Below, in pieces: positions 1 to 8,352 of a stretch of 64,000 nucleotides of DNA (within the stretch, counting starts at the first letter, position 1; every line of letters begins with the position of its first letter). The stretch lies in assembly GCF_017306545.1 (NCBI RefSeq), contig NZ_JAFKID010000004.1:169933-233932 (forward strand). Reading direction: 5' to 3'. The translations under genes were made by a program, and so were the position numbers. Origin of the DNA: Mesorhizobium sp. Lineage in GTDB: Bacteria; Pseudomonadota; Alphaproteobacteria; Rhizobiales; Rhizobiaceae. A model generated the notes under the pieces. The model was not told where the DNA came from. It made no database searches and saw only the letters and a program-made list of their open reading frames with translations.

Positions 1-1
1 C

Positions 2-526
2 GAGGAATTCCCCAATGCGCTCGACGTCATCGTGCGCGCCGTCAAATCGGGCCTGCCGCTCAACGACGGCGTGCGCCTGATCGCCAATGAGGCGCAGGAG
101 CCAGTCAAGACCGAGTTTCGCCGCATCGTCGATGCTCAGCAAATGGGCCTGTCGATCCCCGAAGCGGTGATGCGCATGCCCGAGACGATGCCCTGCGCCG
201 AGGCGGGCTTCTTCGGCATCGTCATCCAGATCCAGAGCCAGGCGGGCGGCAATCTTTCCGAGGCGCTGGGCAACCTGTCGCGCGTGCTGCGCGACCGCAA
301 GAAGATGAAGGCGAGGGTGCAGGCCCTGTCGATGGAAGCGAAGGCTTCGGCCGCCATCATCGGCGCTCTGCCCTTCATCGTGGCCATCCTGACCTTCATC
401 ACCAGCCCGCACTACATCATGCCGCTGTTTACCACTTCCGTCGGCCATCTCATCCTCGGCCTTTCCGGCTTCTGGATGCTGCTCGGCATCCTGGTGATGC
501 GCAAGATGATGAACTTCGAGGTGTAG
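2..526 (+). CDS. tadB: Tad pilus assembly protein TadB (partial, 5' end outside window)
   Basis: Inner-membrane platform protein of the Tad/Flp type IVc pilus, T2SSF (GspF) family. The reading frame is open from base 2, and the first visible residues (EEFPNALDVIVRAVKSG) match the start of the T2SSF domain, so the N-terminal part lies upstream. The 174 visible residues hold the domain with the typical AGGNLSEALGNLS segment and two C-terminal hydrophobic helices. The gene stops 4 bp before tadC and is surely cotranscribed with it. Identity as TadB rather than TadC rests on order and on the second F-domain gene that follows. Confidence 0.9.
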   Translation, partial: EEFPNALDVIVRAVKSGLPLNDGVRLIANEAQEPVKTEFRRIVDAQQMGLSIPEAVMRMPETMPCAEAGFFGIVIQIQSQAGGNLSEALGNLSRVLRDRKKMKARVQALSMEAKASAAIIGALPFIVAILTFITSPHYIMPLFTTSVGHLILGLSGFWMLLGILVMRKMMNFEV

Positions 527-530
527 AGCC

Positions 531-1547
531 ATGAGTGTGGTCAAGATCCTCACCGATCCGTCGTTCCTGATCGCGATGCTGGTCGGCATCGCCGTCTTCG
601 CCACCATCTTCACGCTGGTACCGGCCTTTGGCGGCAACCTGCTCAAGGCGCGCATGAAATCGGTTGCGCTGGAGCGCGACGAACTGCGCGCCAAGCAGCG
701 GGCTCGCCTGGCCGCAGAGGCCGACCGCCGCCGCAAGGGCTTGCGCGAAGAGCAGTCGATCGGCATGCGCACCGTTGTCGAACGGCTGGACCTGAGGCGC
801 GCGCTCGCCGACGAGGGCACGTTGCAGAAATTGAAGATGGCGGGTTTTCGCGGCCAGAATCCGCTGACGAAATTCCTGTTCTTCCGTCTCGTCCTGCCCT
901 TCGTGGGGCTGGCATTGGCGATTGTCTGGGTCTTCGTGCTGGACCGCATGCCGCAGCAGACAATCATGATCAAGGCCCTGGCCTGCATCCTCGCGGCCTA
1001 TGCCGGCTTCTACGCGCCGGTGCTCTATGTCTCCAACCGCGCCACCAAGCGCAAGCAGTCGATCCAGCTTGCCTGGCCCGATGCGCTGGACCTGATGCTG
1101 ATCTGCGTGGAATCCGGCATGTCGATCGAGGCGGCGCTGCGCAAGGTGGCCGACGAGATCGGCACGCAGTCGGTCGCCCTGGCCGAAGAGTTCGTGCTGA
1201 CCAATGCGGAGCTGTCCTACCTCCAGGAGCGCCGGCAGGCCTACGAGAACCTGGCCAACCGCACCGGACTGGAACCGGTCAAGTCGGTCGCGCAGGCGCT
1301 TATCCAGGCCGAGCGCTACGGCACCCCGGTGGCCCACGCGCTGCGCGTGCTGGCGTCCGAAAGCCGCGACATGCGCATGAACGAGGCGGAAAAGAAGGCG
1401 GCCGCCCTGCCGGCGAAGCTGACCGTGCCGATGATCCTGTTCTTCCTGCCGGTGCTTTTCGCCATCATCCTCGGCCCGGCCGGCATCCAGATCAGCCAGC
1501 GCGGCATATTCGGCGACAAACACCCGACCGAGGATAGCTCGCAGTAA
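531..1547 (+). CDS. tadC: Tad pilus assembly protein TadC
   Basis: Second T2SSF-family membrane protein of the Tad pilus platform, 338 aa, close to the usual TadC length. There is a hydrophobic segment near the N-terminus (about residues 12-32), a charged linker, two membrane helices around residues 115-165, the cytoplasmic F domain (LDLMLICVESGMSIEAAL), and a final helix at about 295-320. The ATG lies 4 bp after tadB. TadB and TadC are thought to form the membrane scaffold that the TadA ATPase drives. No further tad gene follows on this strand. Confidence 0.92.
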   Translation: MSVVKILTDPSFLIAMLVGIAVFATIFTLVPAFGGNLLKARMKSVALERDELRAKQRARLAAEADRRRKGLREEQSIGMRTVVERLDLRRALADEGTLQKLKMAGFRGQNPLTKFLFFRLVLPFVGLALAIVWVFVLDRMPQQTIMIKALACILAAYAGFYAPVLYVSNRATKRKQSIQLAWPDALDLMLICVESGMSIEAALRKVADEIGTQSVALAEEFVLTNAELSYLQERRQAYENLANRTGLEPVKSVAQALIQAERYGTPVAHALRVLASESRDMRMNEAEKKAAALPAKLTVPMILFFLPVLFAIILGPAGIQISQRGIFGDKHPTEDSSQ

Positions 1548-1763
1548 GACAAAGGCTTCCCGATGGGGCCGGCGCCTCGAACGTGCAAGCCGTAGAGAGG
1601 GAAGGCGGAGAGGCGGCTGTGCCCTACGCGACAGCCCCGCATGTGTGGGAAGAAGTCAGGGGCCCCGCTCCATGCGGTAGTCAATGCCGTCCATGAAAAT
1701 GACGCATGGGAATGGGAAGTTCACCGCGCTGTCCGCAAACAGGCCCGCGCCGGCAAATCCCGG

Positions 1764-2594
1764 TCAGTTGGTGTTGGTTTCGCTGTCGGCGCTGCCCTTG
1801 TCCTGCTTCTTGAGCTGGTTCCAGGCGTTCTGTTGCGACAACATCTTGCGCAGGTAGGCGACGTTCGCGGCCGCCTGGTCCGGCGGCAGTTCCTGCGAGG
1901 CGATCTTCTCGGCCTCGTCGAAGCGCCCTTGCAGGCCGACCACAAGCGCGAGGTTCTGGCGCACGCGGCTGTCGGCATGCGGCTGGCCGGCGGCCGAGCG
2001 CAGATAGGTTTCGGCCATGCGCAGGTCGCCGCCGAGCAGGTAGGACATGCCGAGATTGGACAGCACCGTCGGCTCGTTGGGCTTCAGTTCCAGCGCCTTG
2101 CGGTAGAGGTCGCGCGCCTGGTCCTTCTGGCCGAGCTGGTCGAGGATGGCGCCTTCCGCCGACACCAGTTTCCAGTCCGGATATTCGGGCGTCTGCGCCC
2201 GGCGCACCGCGTCCAGCGCCGGTTGGAGCTGGCCGTTGGCGGCGAGCGCCTTGCCGTAGGCGGCCAGCACGTCGCGGTCCTTCGGATAGGCGATGGCGAG
2301 CTTGCGCATCACCGCCAGCGACTGGTCGGCGTCGCCGTTCATCTGCAACACGGTGGCGTATTTGATCGCCAGCCCCTTGTCGTCGGGATTGCGCGCATAG
2401 GATTGGCCGAGCGAATTGGCGGCATTCTGCAACTGCGATGCCGACATCGTCTCCACCGCTGGGCCGCGCGAAGAACCGATCGAGCCGGTACTCATGCGGT
2501 CGGTGCCGCAGCCCGCCAGTCCGACTGCCATGACGAGCGCCAGCGCTGTCGCTGCGAACTGGGTCTTGCCCCTCGTCCCGGCATGTCTCGACAT
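1764..2594 (-). CDS. tadD: TPR lipoprotein, TadD-like pilus assembly protein
   Basis: 276 aa with a lipoprotein signal peptide: a basic start, a hydrophobic stretch and the lipobox LAGC at about residues 26-29 from this start. Tetratricopeptide repeats fill roughly residues 80-220 (for example DQARDLYRKALELKPNEPTVLSNLGMSYLL). A frame-continuous start 21 bp upstream is possible, but the chosen ATG gives a normal signal peptide. It converges on tadC from the opposite strand. TadD is the outer-membrane-associated TPR lipoprotein of Tad systems, so location supports the name; the TPR fold alone would not. A 216-bp gap to tadC shows no other gene. Confidence 0.8.
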   Translation of the reverse strand: MSRHAGTRGKTQFAATALALVMAVGLAGCGTDRMSTGSIGSSRGPAVETMSASQLQNAANSLGQSYARNPDDKGLAIKYATVLQMNGDADQSLAVMRKLAIAYPKDRDVLAAYGKALAANGQLQPALDAVRRAQTPEYPDWKLVSAEGAILDQLGQKDQARDLYRKALELKPNEPTVLSNLGMSYLLGGDLRMAETYLRSAAGQPHADSRVRQNLALVVGLQGRFDEAEKIASQELPPDQAAANVAYLRKMLSQQNAWNQLKKQDKGSADSETNTN

Positions 2595-2726
2595 GGAATT
2601 GAGCCTCCGTTGCACGAAGGCCGCCTGTTCGACAGGTGCCTTCCCCAGCCGAGAAATATTCTGTTAACCCTAATAGTTGGTTAAGAACGCGAGTCGGCGC
2701 ATGCCGGTTCGTCCCGTGGAGAGACC

Positions 2727-4085
2727 ATGTCCGTCGAAATCGTCGCCCGCAAATCGAAGAAGTCCCTGCCGATCCATCTGGTTCGGCCGGGCGGCGTCGA
2801 GGACGCCGGATTGCCGCCTGCGGCGCTCGCCTGGGCGAAGGCTGCGGGCTTCGCCGGAGAGGCCGGCCGCACGCTGCTTTTGCCGGACGGAAACGGCGCG
2901 TTGGCCGGCGCGCTGTTCGGGCAGGGGGAGGGCGCGCTGTCGCTCGGCGCGCTGGCGCGCGGCCTGCCGGAAGGCGACTGGCATTTCGCCGCGCGTCCGG
3001 CCGAGCCGGAGCTTGCGGCGCTGGCGCTGGTGCTCGGCGGCTACGTCTTCACCCGCTACGGCAAGAAGCCGGGCCGGGCGCTGCGCCTCGCTTTGCCGGA
3101 AGGCGCCGACGCCGCCCGCGTCGAGCGCCTCGCCGCCGGCACCGTGCTGGCGCGCGACCTCGTCAACACGCCGACCAGCGACATGGGGCCGGAGGCGCTG
3201 GAAAAGGCCGTGCGCGGCCTCGCGCGCGCCCACAAGGCGACCGTTTCCGTCGTCAAGGGCGACGATCTCTTGAAGAAGAACTTTCCGATGATCCACGCCG
3301 TCGGCCGGGCCTCCGCCGAGGCGCCGCGCCTCATCGATCTCACCTGGGGGCCGAAAGGCGCGCCGAAGGTGACGCTGGTGGGCAAGGGCGTCTGCTTCGA
3401 CACCGGCGGCCTCGATATCAAGCCGGCGTCTGGCATGCTCTTGATGAAGAAGGACATGGGCGGTGCCGCCAACGTTCTGGGGCTGGCCTCGACGATCATG
3501 GCGGCCGGGCTGAAGGTGCGCCTGCGCGTGCTGGTCCCGGCCGTCGAAAACTCCATCTCGGCCAACGCCTTCCGCCCCGGCGACGTGCTGACGAGCCGCA
3601 AGGGAGTGACCGTGGAAATCGGCAATACCGACGCCGAAGGCCGTCTGGTGCTGGGCGACGCGCTGGCGCTGGCCGATGAGGAGAGCCCGGAGCTTCTGGT
3701 CGACATGGCGACGCTGACGGGCGCAGCGCGCGTCGCGCTCGGGCCGGACCTCGTGCCTTTCTATACGGACGACGACGGGCTTGCCGGCGATCTTGCCACC
3801 GCCTCGCTCGCGGTCGAAGACCCGCTCTGGCGCATGCCGCTGTGGAAACCCTACGAGGCGAAACTGGCCTCCAAGGTGGCGGACATGAACAACGTCACCT
3901 CGGACGCCTTCGCCGGGTCCGTGACCGCCGCGCTTTTCCTGAAACGCTTTGTCGGCAAGGCGAAAAGCTGGGCGCATTTCGACATTTTCGCGTGGAATCC
4001 GGCCGACCGGCCGCACGGCCTTGCCGGCGGCGAGGCGCAGGCCATCCGCGCGCTGGAGCGGGTGATTTCGAGCCGGTTCGGCTGA
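2727..4085 (+). CDS. Leucyl aminopeptidase family protein (peptidase M17)
   Basis: Cytoplasmic dizinc aminopeptidase, 452 aa, releasing N-terminal residues from peptides. The catalytic domain shows the family signatures in order: GKGVCFDTGGLDIKP, the metal-binding KKDMGGA segment, and NTDAEGRLVLGDAL (the M17 hallmark that supplies zinc-ligand Asp and Glu). The N-terminal domain is shorter and more divergent than in E. coli PepA, as in the rhizobial PepB-like branch. It is divergent from tadD with an AT-richer 110-bp gap, so it probably has its own promoter. Exact substrate preference cannot be read from sequence. Confidence 0.93.
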   Translation: MSVEIVARKSKKSLPIHLVRPGGVEDAGLPPAALAWAKAAGFAGEAGRTLLLPDGNGALAGALFGQGEGALSLGALARGLPEGDWHFAARPAEPELAALALVLGGYVFTRYGKKPGRALRLALPEGADAARVERLAAGTVLARDLVNTPTSDMGPEALEKAVRGLARAHKATVSVVKGDDLLKKNFPMIHAVGRASAEAPRLIDLTWGPKGAPKVTLVGKGVCFDTGGLDIKPASGMLLMKKDMGGAANVLGLASTIMAAGLKVRLRVLVPAVENSISANAFRPGDVLTSRKGVTVEIGNTDAEGRLVLGDALALADEESPELLVDMATLTGAARVALGPDLVPFYTDDDGLAGDLATASLAVEDPLWRMPLWKPYEAKLASKVADMNNVTSDAFAGSVTAALFLKRFVGKAKSWAHFDIFAWNPADRPHGLAGGEAQAIRALERVISSRFG

Positions 4086-4208
4086 CCGCAAGGAAGCGGT
4101 GCTGCTTCACCGGCGTCTTCCCCCACCCCGCAAGGGGGGGTATTCTTCTCGTATGGTCGCAGACGGGACTGAAACGCATCCGAAACGATTTGCCGCCATA
4201 CTGGCCGG

Positions 4209-4559
4209 ATGCCGATCACCCTGCGTCCGTCCCAGGCGTTGCGGCTCTGGCAGCAGGTTTTGCTGGCGGAGGTGCATGACGACGCGCCCGACCTGACGGC
4301 GCGCCAGATGGCGATCCTGCTCACCATCTATCTCGATCCGCCGCCGCACACCATTCGCGGACTGGCGGCGCGGCTCGGCGTCACCAAGCCGGTGATTACC
4401 CGCGCGCTCGACACGATGGGCGCGCTGAAGCTGGTGTCGCGCCACCGCGACGAACTCGACCGCCGCAACGTGCTGGTCAAGCGCACGGTGGAAGGCGCGC
4501 TCTATGTCGAGCGCTTCGGCGATGCTATTGTCGCCAAGGCACTCGATTTGCCTATTTGA
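4209..4559 (+). CDS. MarR-family winged-helix transcriptional regulator
   Basis: 116 aa. A winged helix-turn-helix occupies about residues 28-95: LTARQMAILLTIY, then the recognition helix region GLAARLGVTKPVITRALDTMG, then a wing around RHRDELDRRNVLVKRT. The terminal dimerisation helices are short compared with typical 140-160 aa MarR proteins. The stop codon overlaps the first possible start of the next gene (an NlpC/P60 hydrolase), so the two are probably one transcript. Ligand and targets are unknown. Confidence 0.82.
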   Translation: MPITLRPSQALRLWQQVLLAEVHDDAPDLTARQMAILLTIYLDPPPHTIRGLAARLGVTKPVITRALDTMGALKLVSRHRDELDRRNVLVKRTVEGALYVERFGDAIVAKALDLPI

Positions 4560-4582
4560 TCCTCGAACACCCGGACAACACC

Positions 4583-5443
4583 TTGACCGCTCACGACCGC
4601 CGCCTGCACGCTTTTCGTCCCGACCTTGCCGACAAGCGCCTCGAAGGCGAGGTGGAGGCGGCGCGCTTCGTCGCCGGCCGGCCGGCGCGCATCGCCGTGC
4701 CCGTCGCCGACCTGCGTCGCGAGCCGCGCGCCGAGGCCGGCATCGACACGCAGTTTCTCTATGGCGACGACGTGACGGTGTTCGACGAGGCCGGCGGCTT
4801 CGCCTGGGTGCAGGGCGCGCGCGACCGCTATGTCGGCTATGTCGCCGCTTCCGCGCTGGGCGGCCGCGACGATCAGCCGACGCACCTGGTTTCCGTGCCG
4901 CGCACCTTCCTCTATCCGGGGCCGGACCTGCGCTTCCCCCGCCGCGCCGCCCTTTCCATGGGTTCGGCCGTGACCGTGACCGGCACGGCCGAGACGCGCG
5001 GCACGACCTATGCGCTGCTTGCCAGCGGGGAAGCGGCGATTGCCGGCCATCTCACGCCTGTCGGCACCCATGCGGCGGACTATGTGGCGGTGGCGGAAAG
5101 TTTCGAGAATACGCCCTACCTGTGGGGCGGCGTCTCCGGTTTCGGCATCGACTGTTCCGGGCTGGTCCAGCTTGCCATGCGGATGGCGGGCCGCGACGTG
5201 CCGCGCGATTCCGACATGCAGGCGGATGGGCTCGGCGCCCCGCTCGATCCGGGCGAGGACCATTCCGGCCTGCGGCGCGGCGACCTCGTCTTCTGGAAGG
5301 GCCACGTCGCCATCATGCTCGACGCCGACACCATGATCCACGCCAACGGCCACACCATGCAGGTGTCGCGCGAAGGCCTGCGCGAAGCCATCGCCCGCAT
5401 CGGCTATCTCTATGGCGGGCCGACAGGGTTCAGACGGCCGTAG
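4583..5443 (+). CDS. NlpC/P60 (C40) family cell-wall hydrolase with N-terminal SH3 domain
   Basis: 286 aa from a TTG start; an in-frame TTG at 4556 that overlaps the MarR stop is the alternative. I prefer 4583 because the protein then begins TAHDRRLHAFRPDLAD, the usual opening of this rhizobial family. SH3-like domains lie in about residues 30-150. The NlpC/P60 domain follows with the nucleophile Cys in FGIDCSGLVQLAM and catalytic His in KGHVAIMLDADTMIHANGH. Members cleave peptidoglycan stem peptides (D-Glu to meso-DAP bonds). No signal peptide is visible, as is common in this group. Confidence 0.88.
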   Translation: MTAHDRRLHAFRPDLADKRLEGEVEAARFVAGRPARIAVPVADLRREPRAEAGIDTQFLYGDDVTVFDEAGGFAWVQGARDRYVGYVAASALGGRDDQPTHLVSVPRTFLYPGPDLRFPRRAALSMGSAVTVTGTAETRGTTYALLASGEAAIAGHLTPVGTHAADYVAVAESFENTPYLWGGVSGFGIDCSGLVQLAMRMAGRDVPRDSDMQADGLGAPLDPGEDHSGLRRGDLVFWKGHVAIMLDADTMIHANGHTMQVSREGLREAIARIGYLYGGPTGFRRP

Positions 5444-5446
5444 GCA

Positions 5447-5652
5447 TCCCCCTTCCTTCTCCCCGTGCACGGGGGTGAGAAACGGTCTGCGTAGCAGACG
5501 AAAAGCCAATTACTTGGCTTTTCGAGTTTCGAACGCCGAAGGCAGGTGGCCCGAAGGGCCGGATGACGGGCGGCGCAAACAGTCGCAAAAATTGACTCCG
5601 TCCCTCACCTGCCTGCCGGCATCCTCTTCCCGTAAACGGGGCGAGGAGAGCA
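5447..5652. repeat. Nested palindromic element between convergent genes
   Basis: Fills the gap between the convergent C40 peptidase and moaB. Outer arms (5451-5479 and 5621-5646) are imperfect inverted repeats around an ACGGG core. Inside are three exact hairpins: GTCTGC/GCAGAC at 5485-5499, a 9-bp stem GAAAAGCCA/TGGCTTTTC at 5500-5523, and a long-range stem AGGCAGGTG (5540-5548) with CACCTGCCT (5606-5614). No coding capacity. It could work as a bidirectional transcription stop or be a dispersed REP-like unit. Confidence 0.6.
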
Positions 5653-5661
5653 GCGTCGCCG

Positions 5662-6198
5662 TCAGCCCCCGCCGCGCCGCAAGTGCTCGTCCAGCCGGGG
5701 CATGATTTCCACGAAATTGCAAGGCATGTGGCGGTAGTCGAGTTGCGCTTTCAGGATGCCGTCCCAGGCGTCGCGGCAGGCGCCGGGCGAGCCCGGCAGC
5801 ACGAAGACGAAGGTGGCGTTGACGACGCCGCCGGTGGCGCGCGACTGGATCGTCGAGGTGCCGATCTTGTCGTAGGAGATGCGGTGGAAGACTTCCGAGA
5901 AGCCGTCCATGCGCTTCTCGAAGACCGGTTCCAGCGCCTCCGGCGTCACGTCGCGGCCGGTGAAGCCGGTGCCGCCGGTGGTGATGACGACATCAACGCC
6001 CTCGTTCTTCGACCAGGCCAGCACCTTGTCGCGGATTTTCGCGCCGTCGTCAGTGACGATGGCGCGGTCGGCGAGGATGTGCCCTGCCTCGGCGATGCGG
6101 TCGGCCAGCGTCTGCCCGGACTTGTCGTCGGCCAGCGTGCGCGTGTCGGAAACGGTGAGCACGGCGATGCGGACGGGGATGAAGGGGCGTTCTGTCAT
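5662..6198 (-). CDS. moaB: Molybdenum cofactor biosynthesis protein MoaB
   Basis: 178 aa, MoaB/MogA fold. The family loops are visible: VSDTRTLADDKSG, VVITTGGTGFTGRDVTPEAL (the GGTG nucleotide and molybdopterin loop) and VLPGSPGACRDAWD. MoaB-type proteins bind or adenylylate molybdopterin on the way to the molybdenum cofactor. The ATG overlaps the ispE stop by 4 bp (ATGA), so it is translationally coupled to ispE although the pathways differ. An upstream-extended frame exists but reads through ispE out of frame and is not the real start. Confidence 0.93.
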   Translation of the reverse strand: MTERPFIPVRIAVLTVSDTRTLADDKSGQTLADRIAEAGHILADRAIVTDDGAKIRDKVLAWSKNEGVDVVITTGGTGFTGRDVTPEALEPVFEKRMDGFSEVFHRISYDKIGTSTIQSRATGGVVNATFVFVLPGSPGACRDAWDGILKAQLDYRHMPCNFVEIMPRLDEHLRRGGG

Positions 6199-7136
6199 CC
6201 TTGTCGTTCCCCGTCTGCGCCCTGCGAGGGCATGCTGCGCGTCGCCGCGACGAACCAGCCGGGGTGCTTTGCCCTGATGGCGAGTGCGGCGCGCTTGGCG
6301 ACGTTGCCCGTCTCGAACAGGCCGAAGCAGGTGGCGCCCGAACCGGACATGCGCGAGAAGCCGGAGCCGGCCTTGTCCAGCGCCGCAAGCGCCTGGCCGA
6401 TGGCCGGCTGGATTTCGCGGGCGGCGGGTTCGAGGTCGTTGCGGGTGGTTTCCAGCCAGTTCCGCAGCGAATGGAAATCGATCGTGCGAGGGAGCGGCGG
6501 CAGGCTCTCGCCGTCGCGCCGGGTGAGCCGGGCAAACACGTCGGGGGTCGATACCGCCACACCCGGATTGACCAGCACCAGCGCGAGCGCCGGAAAGTCG
6601 GCGGCCGGCTCGATGCTGTCGCCGATGCCTCTTGCGGTCAGCGGCTGAGCTGCAAGGCACATCGGCACGTCCGCGCCGAGACCGGCGCCGATTTCGCGAA
6701 GGGCGTCGTCGTCCAGCCCACAGTTCCACAGCCCGTTCAGGCAACGCAGCACGGCGGCCGCATCGCTAGAGCCGCCGCCGACGCCCGAGGCGATGGGCAG
6801 GTTTTTCTCGAGCCGGATGGCGACGGGCGAAAGTGCGGCTCGCGCCGTTTCCGGCACGGCGTTCCGCAGAGCCTCGCGGGCGCGGATGACGAGATTGTCC
6901 GCATTGGCGTCGAGCTGGCCGGAAAACGGGCCATCGATGGCGAAACTGTCCTGTGCCGCCGGTTCGATATGCAGCCGGTCGCCGAAGCGGGTGAAGACGA
7001 CGAGGCTTTCGAGCAGATGATAGCCGTCGCCGCGCCTGCCGGTCACATGCAGCGCGAGATTGAGCTTGCCCGGCGCCAGTTCAACGACGGCCGATTCAAT
7101 AACAGCCGATTCAGGAGCGGGATGAGCAAGGTCCAC
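6195..7136 (-). CDS. ispE: 4-diphosphocytidyl-2-C-methyl-D-erythritol kinase
   Basis: GHMP-family kinase of the MEP isoprenoid pathway, phosphorylating the 2-hydroxyl of CDP-methylerythritol. 313 aa from a GTG start. N-terminal motif APGKLNLALHVTGRRGDGYH, the ATP-binding loop LPIASGVGGGSSDAAAVLR, and the C-terminal GHMP motif MSGSGATCFGLF are all intact. The first 20 residues contain a short repeat (ESAV-ESAV) and may be partly untranslated if a later start is used. dxs and ispH of the same pathway lie elsewhere in this window. Confidence 0.95.
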   Translation of the reverse strand: MDLAHPAPESAVIESAVVELAPGKLNLALHVTGRRGDGYHLLESLVVFTRFGDRLHIEPAAQDSFAIDGPFSGQLDANADNLVIRAREALRNAVPETARAALSPVAIRLEKNLPIASGVGGGSSDAAAVLRCLNGLWNCGLDDDALREIGAGLGADVPMCLAAQPLTARGIGDSIEPAADFPALALVLVNPGVAVSTPDVFARLTRRDGESLPPLPRTIDFHSLRNWLETTRNDLEPAAREIQPAIGQALAALDKAGSGFSRMSGSGATCFGLFETGNVAKRAALAIRAKHPGWFVAATRSMPSQGADGERQG

Positions 7137-7157
7137 GGCGGGTTGTCGGCCGAAGGC

Positions 7158-7343
7158 TTAGTCCTTGGCCAACCGGTATTCGCCGGTCTTGGGGTCCTTC
7201 ACCAGCGTGCCCATCGTGCCGTTGGCCTGCTGCTTCTCGGCGCGCCGCACCTTGGCGGTCACGCGCTCGGCCTCGCGCACGAAAGACCGGTAGCCGACAT
7301 AGGCGGCGACGCCGACAATGGTGAGAAGAATAAGCTGCGGCAT
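7158..7343 (-). CDS. Conserved small single-pass membrane protein, unknown function
   Basis: 61 aa. A hydrophobic N-terminal helix (PQLILLTIVGVAAYVGY) is followed by a basic segment REAERVTAKVRRAEKQQ and a short tail ending GEYRLAKD. The reversed start has a good ribosome site (AGGAG eight bases upstream of the ATG). The tail motif LVKDPKTGEYRLAKD resembles small rhizobial proteins of unknown role found near ispE. I do not assign a function. Confidence 0.7.
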   Translation of the reverse strand: MPQLILLTIVGVAAYVGYRSFVREAERVTAKVRRAEKQQANGTMGTLVKDPKTGEYRLAKD

Positions 7344-7427
7344 TATCGATGCTCCTGCCTCAAGAGCGGTTCCCTAAATGGCCAACAAATTGGTCAGACA
7401 GCCATGCTAGACCCATCATGCGGCTTT

Positions 7428-8321
7428 TCAAAGGCCGTAACGCCCCCAAAGGGCGCGTTCCTCGGCTGTATCCACTAGTCCAGCAGCCGCCGCCGCCGCG
7501 ATGTCGGCGGGCGCCGCCTTCGAGCCGAACAGGCCGAAGCGGGCAAACAGGCCGCGCGGCTGGGTGATCAGCTTGAGCCGCGTCTTGGCGCCGTAGCGCT
7601 GTTTCAGCACTCCGCGCATGTCACCCAGCGCGTCCACCAGCCCGAGGTCGAGGCCGCGCTTGCCGGTCCAGAACAGGCCGGTGAACAGATCCGGATCGTC
7701 TTTCAGTTTCGCGCCGCGCCGCTCCTTGACCAGCTGGATGAAGGTGTCATGCACCTCCAGTTGCAGCGCCTTCAGCCGCTCGACGTCCTCGGTCTTCTCC
7801 GGTTTGAACGGGTCGAGCACGGATTTGTTCTGGCCGGCCGTATAGACGCGCCGCTCGACGCCGATCTTCTTCATCAGTTCGGGAAAGCCGAAGGAGGCCG
7901 ACACCACGCCGATCGAGCCGACGATGGAGGACGGATCGGCAAAGATCTCGTCGCCGGCCAGCGCGATCATGTAGCCGCCGGAAGCCGCCACGTCCTCGGC
8001 GAAGACCAGCACGCGCTTGTTCTTCTCGGCCGCCAGGTCGCGGATGCGCTTGAAGATCAGCCGCGACTGCACCGGCGAACCGCCCGGCGAGTTGACGGAG
8101 ATCGCCACGGCGGGAGCCTCGAAGGCAAAGGCTTTTTCGATCAGCCCGGCCGTGGTGGCGAGCGAAAGGCCCGGCCGGAACTGGCTCCCGCCCGCCATGA
8201 TCGTGCCTTGCAGGCGGATGACCGGGATGGTGACGATATCGGAACGCCAGGATTTCGGCAGCAGGCGGTTGATGAGGCGGCGCAAGGTTTTCTCCGGCAA
8301 TGGCTGAAAGCATGTAGGCAT
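7428..8321 (-). CDS. S49 family serine peptidase (SppA/SohB-like)
   Basis: 297 aa, ClpP/crotonase fold. NSPGGSPVQS forms the oxyanion segment, AASGGYMIA carries the nucleophile Ser (about residue 114), and FWTGKRGLDLGLVD is the conserved C-terminal region. There is no clear membrane anchor, unlike E. coli SohB, so it is a short soluble or peripheral form. An in-frame TTG at 8285 has a well-placed GGAG upstream and is a credible true start. The family degrades signal peptides and membrane-protein fragments. It is followed closely on the same strand by genes of the methyltransferase/DUF2007 group upstream. Confidence 0.9.
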   Translation of the reverse strand: MPTCFQPLPEKTLRRLINRLLPKSWRSDIVTIPVIRLQGTIMAGGSQFRPGLSLATTAGLIEKAFAFEAPAVAISVNSPGGSPVQSRLIFKRIRDLAAEKNKRVLVFAEDVAASGGYMIALAGDEIFADPSSIVGSIGVVSASFGFPELMKKIGVERRVYTAGQNKSVLDPFKPEKTEDVERLKALQLEVHDTFIQLVKERRGAKLKDDPDLFTGLFWTGKRGLDLGLVDALGDMRGVLKQRYGAKTRLKLITQPRGLFARFGLFGSKAAPADIAAAAAAGLVDTAEERALWGRYGL

Positions 8322-8352
8322 TCGCCGCGCGGCGGCAATATAGCAAGGGCGT

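Noticed and set aside
1641-2684. 347-codon frame on the plus strand opposite tadD
   Set aside because: It lies fully antisense to a TPR lipoprotein with a clear signal sequence and repeats; the plus-strand product has no recognisable fold.
4117-4140. Family A repeat remnant between the M17 peptidase and MarR genes
   Set aside because: Only a single CCCCCACCCC/GGGGGGG hairpin with none of the other arms; too little to call a copy.
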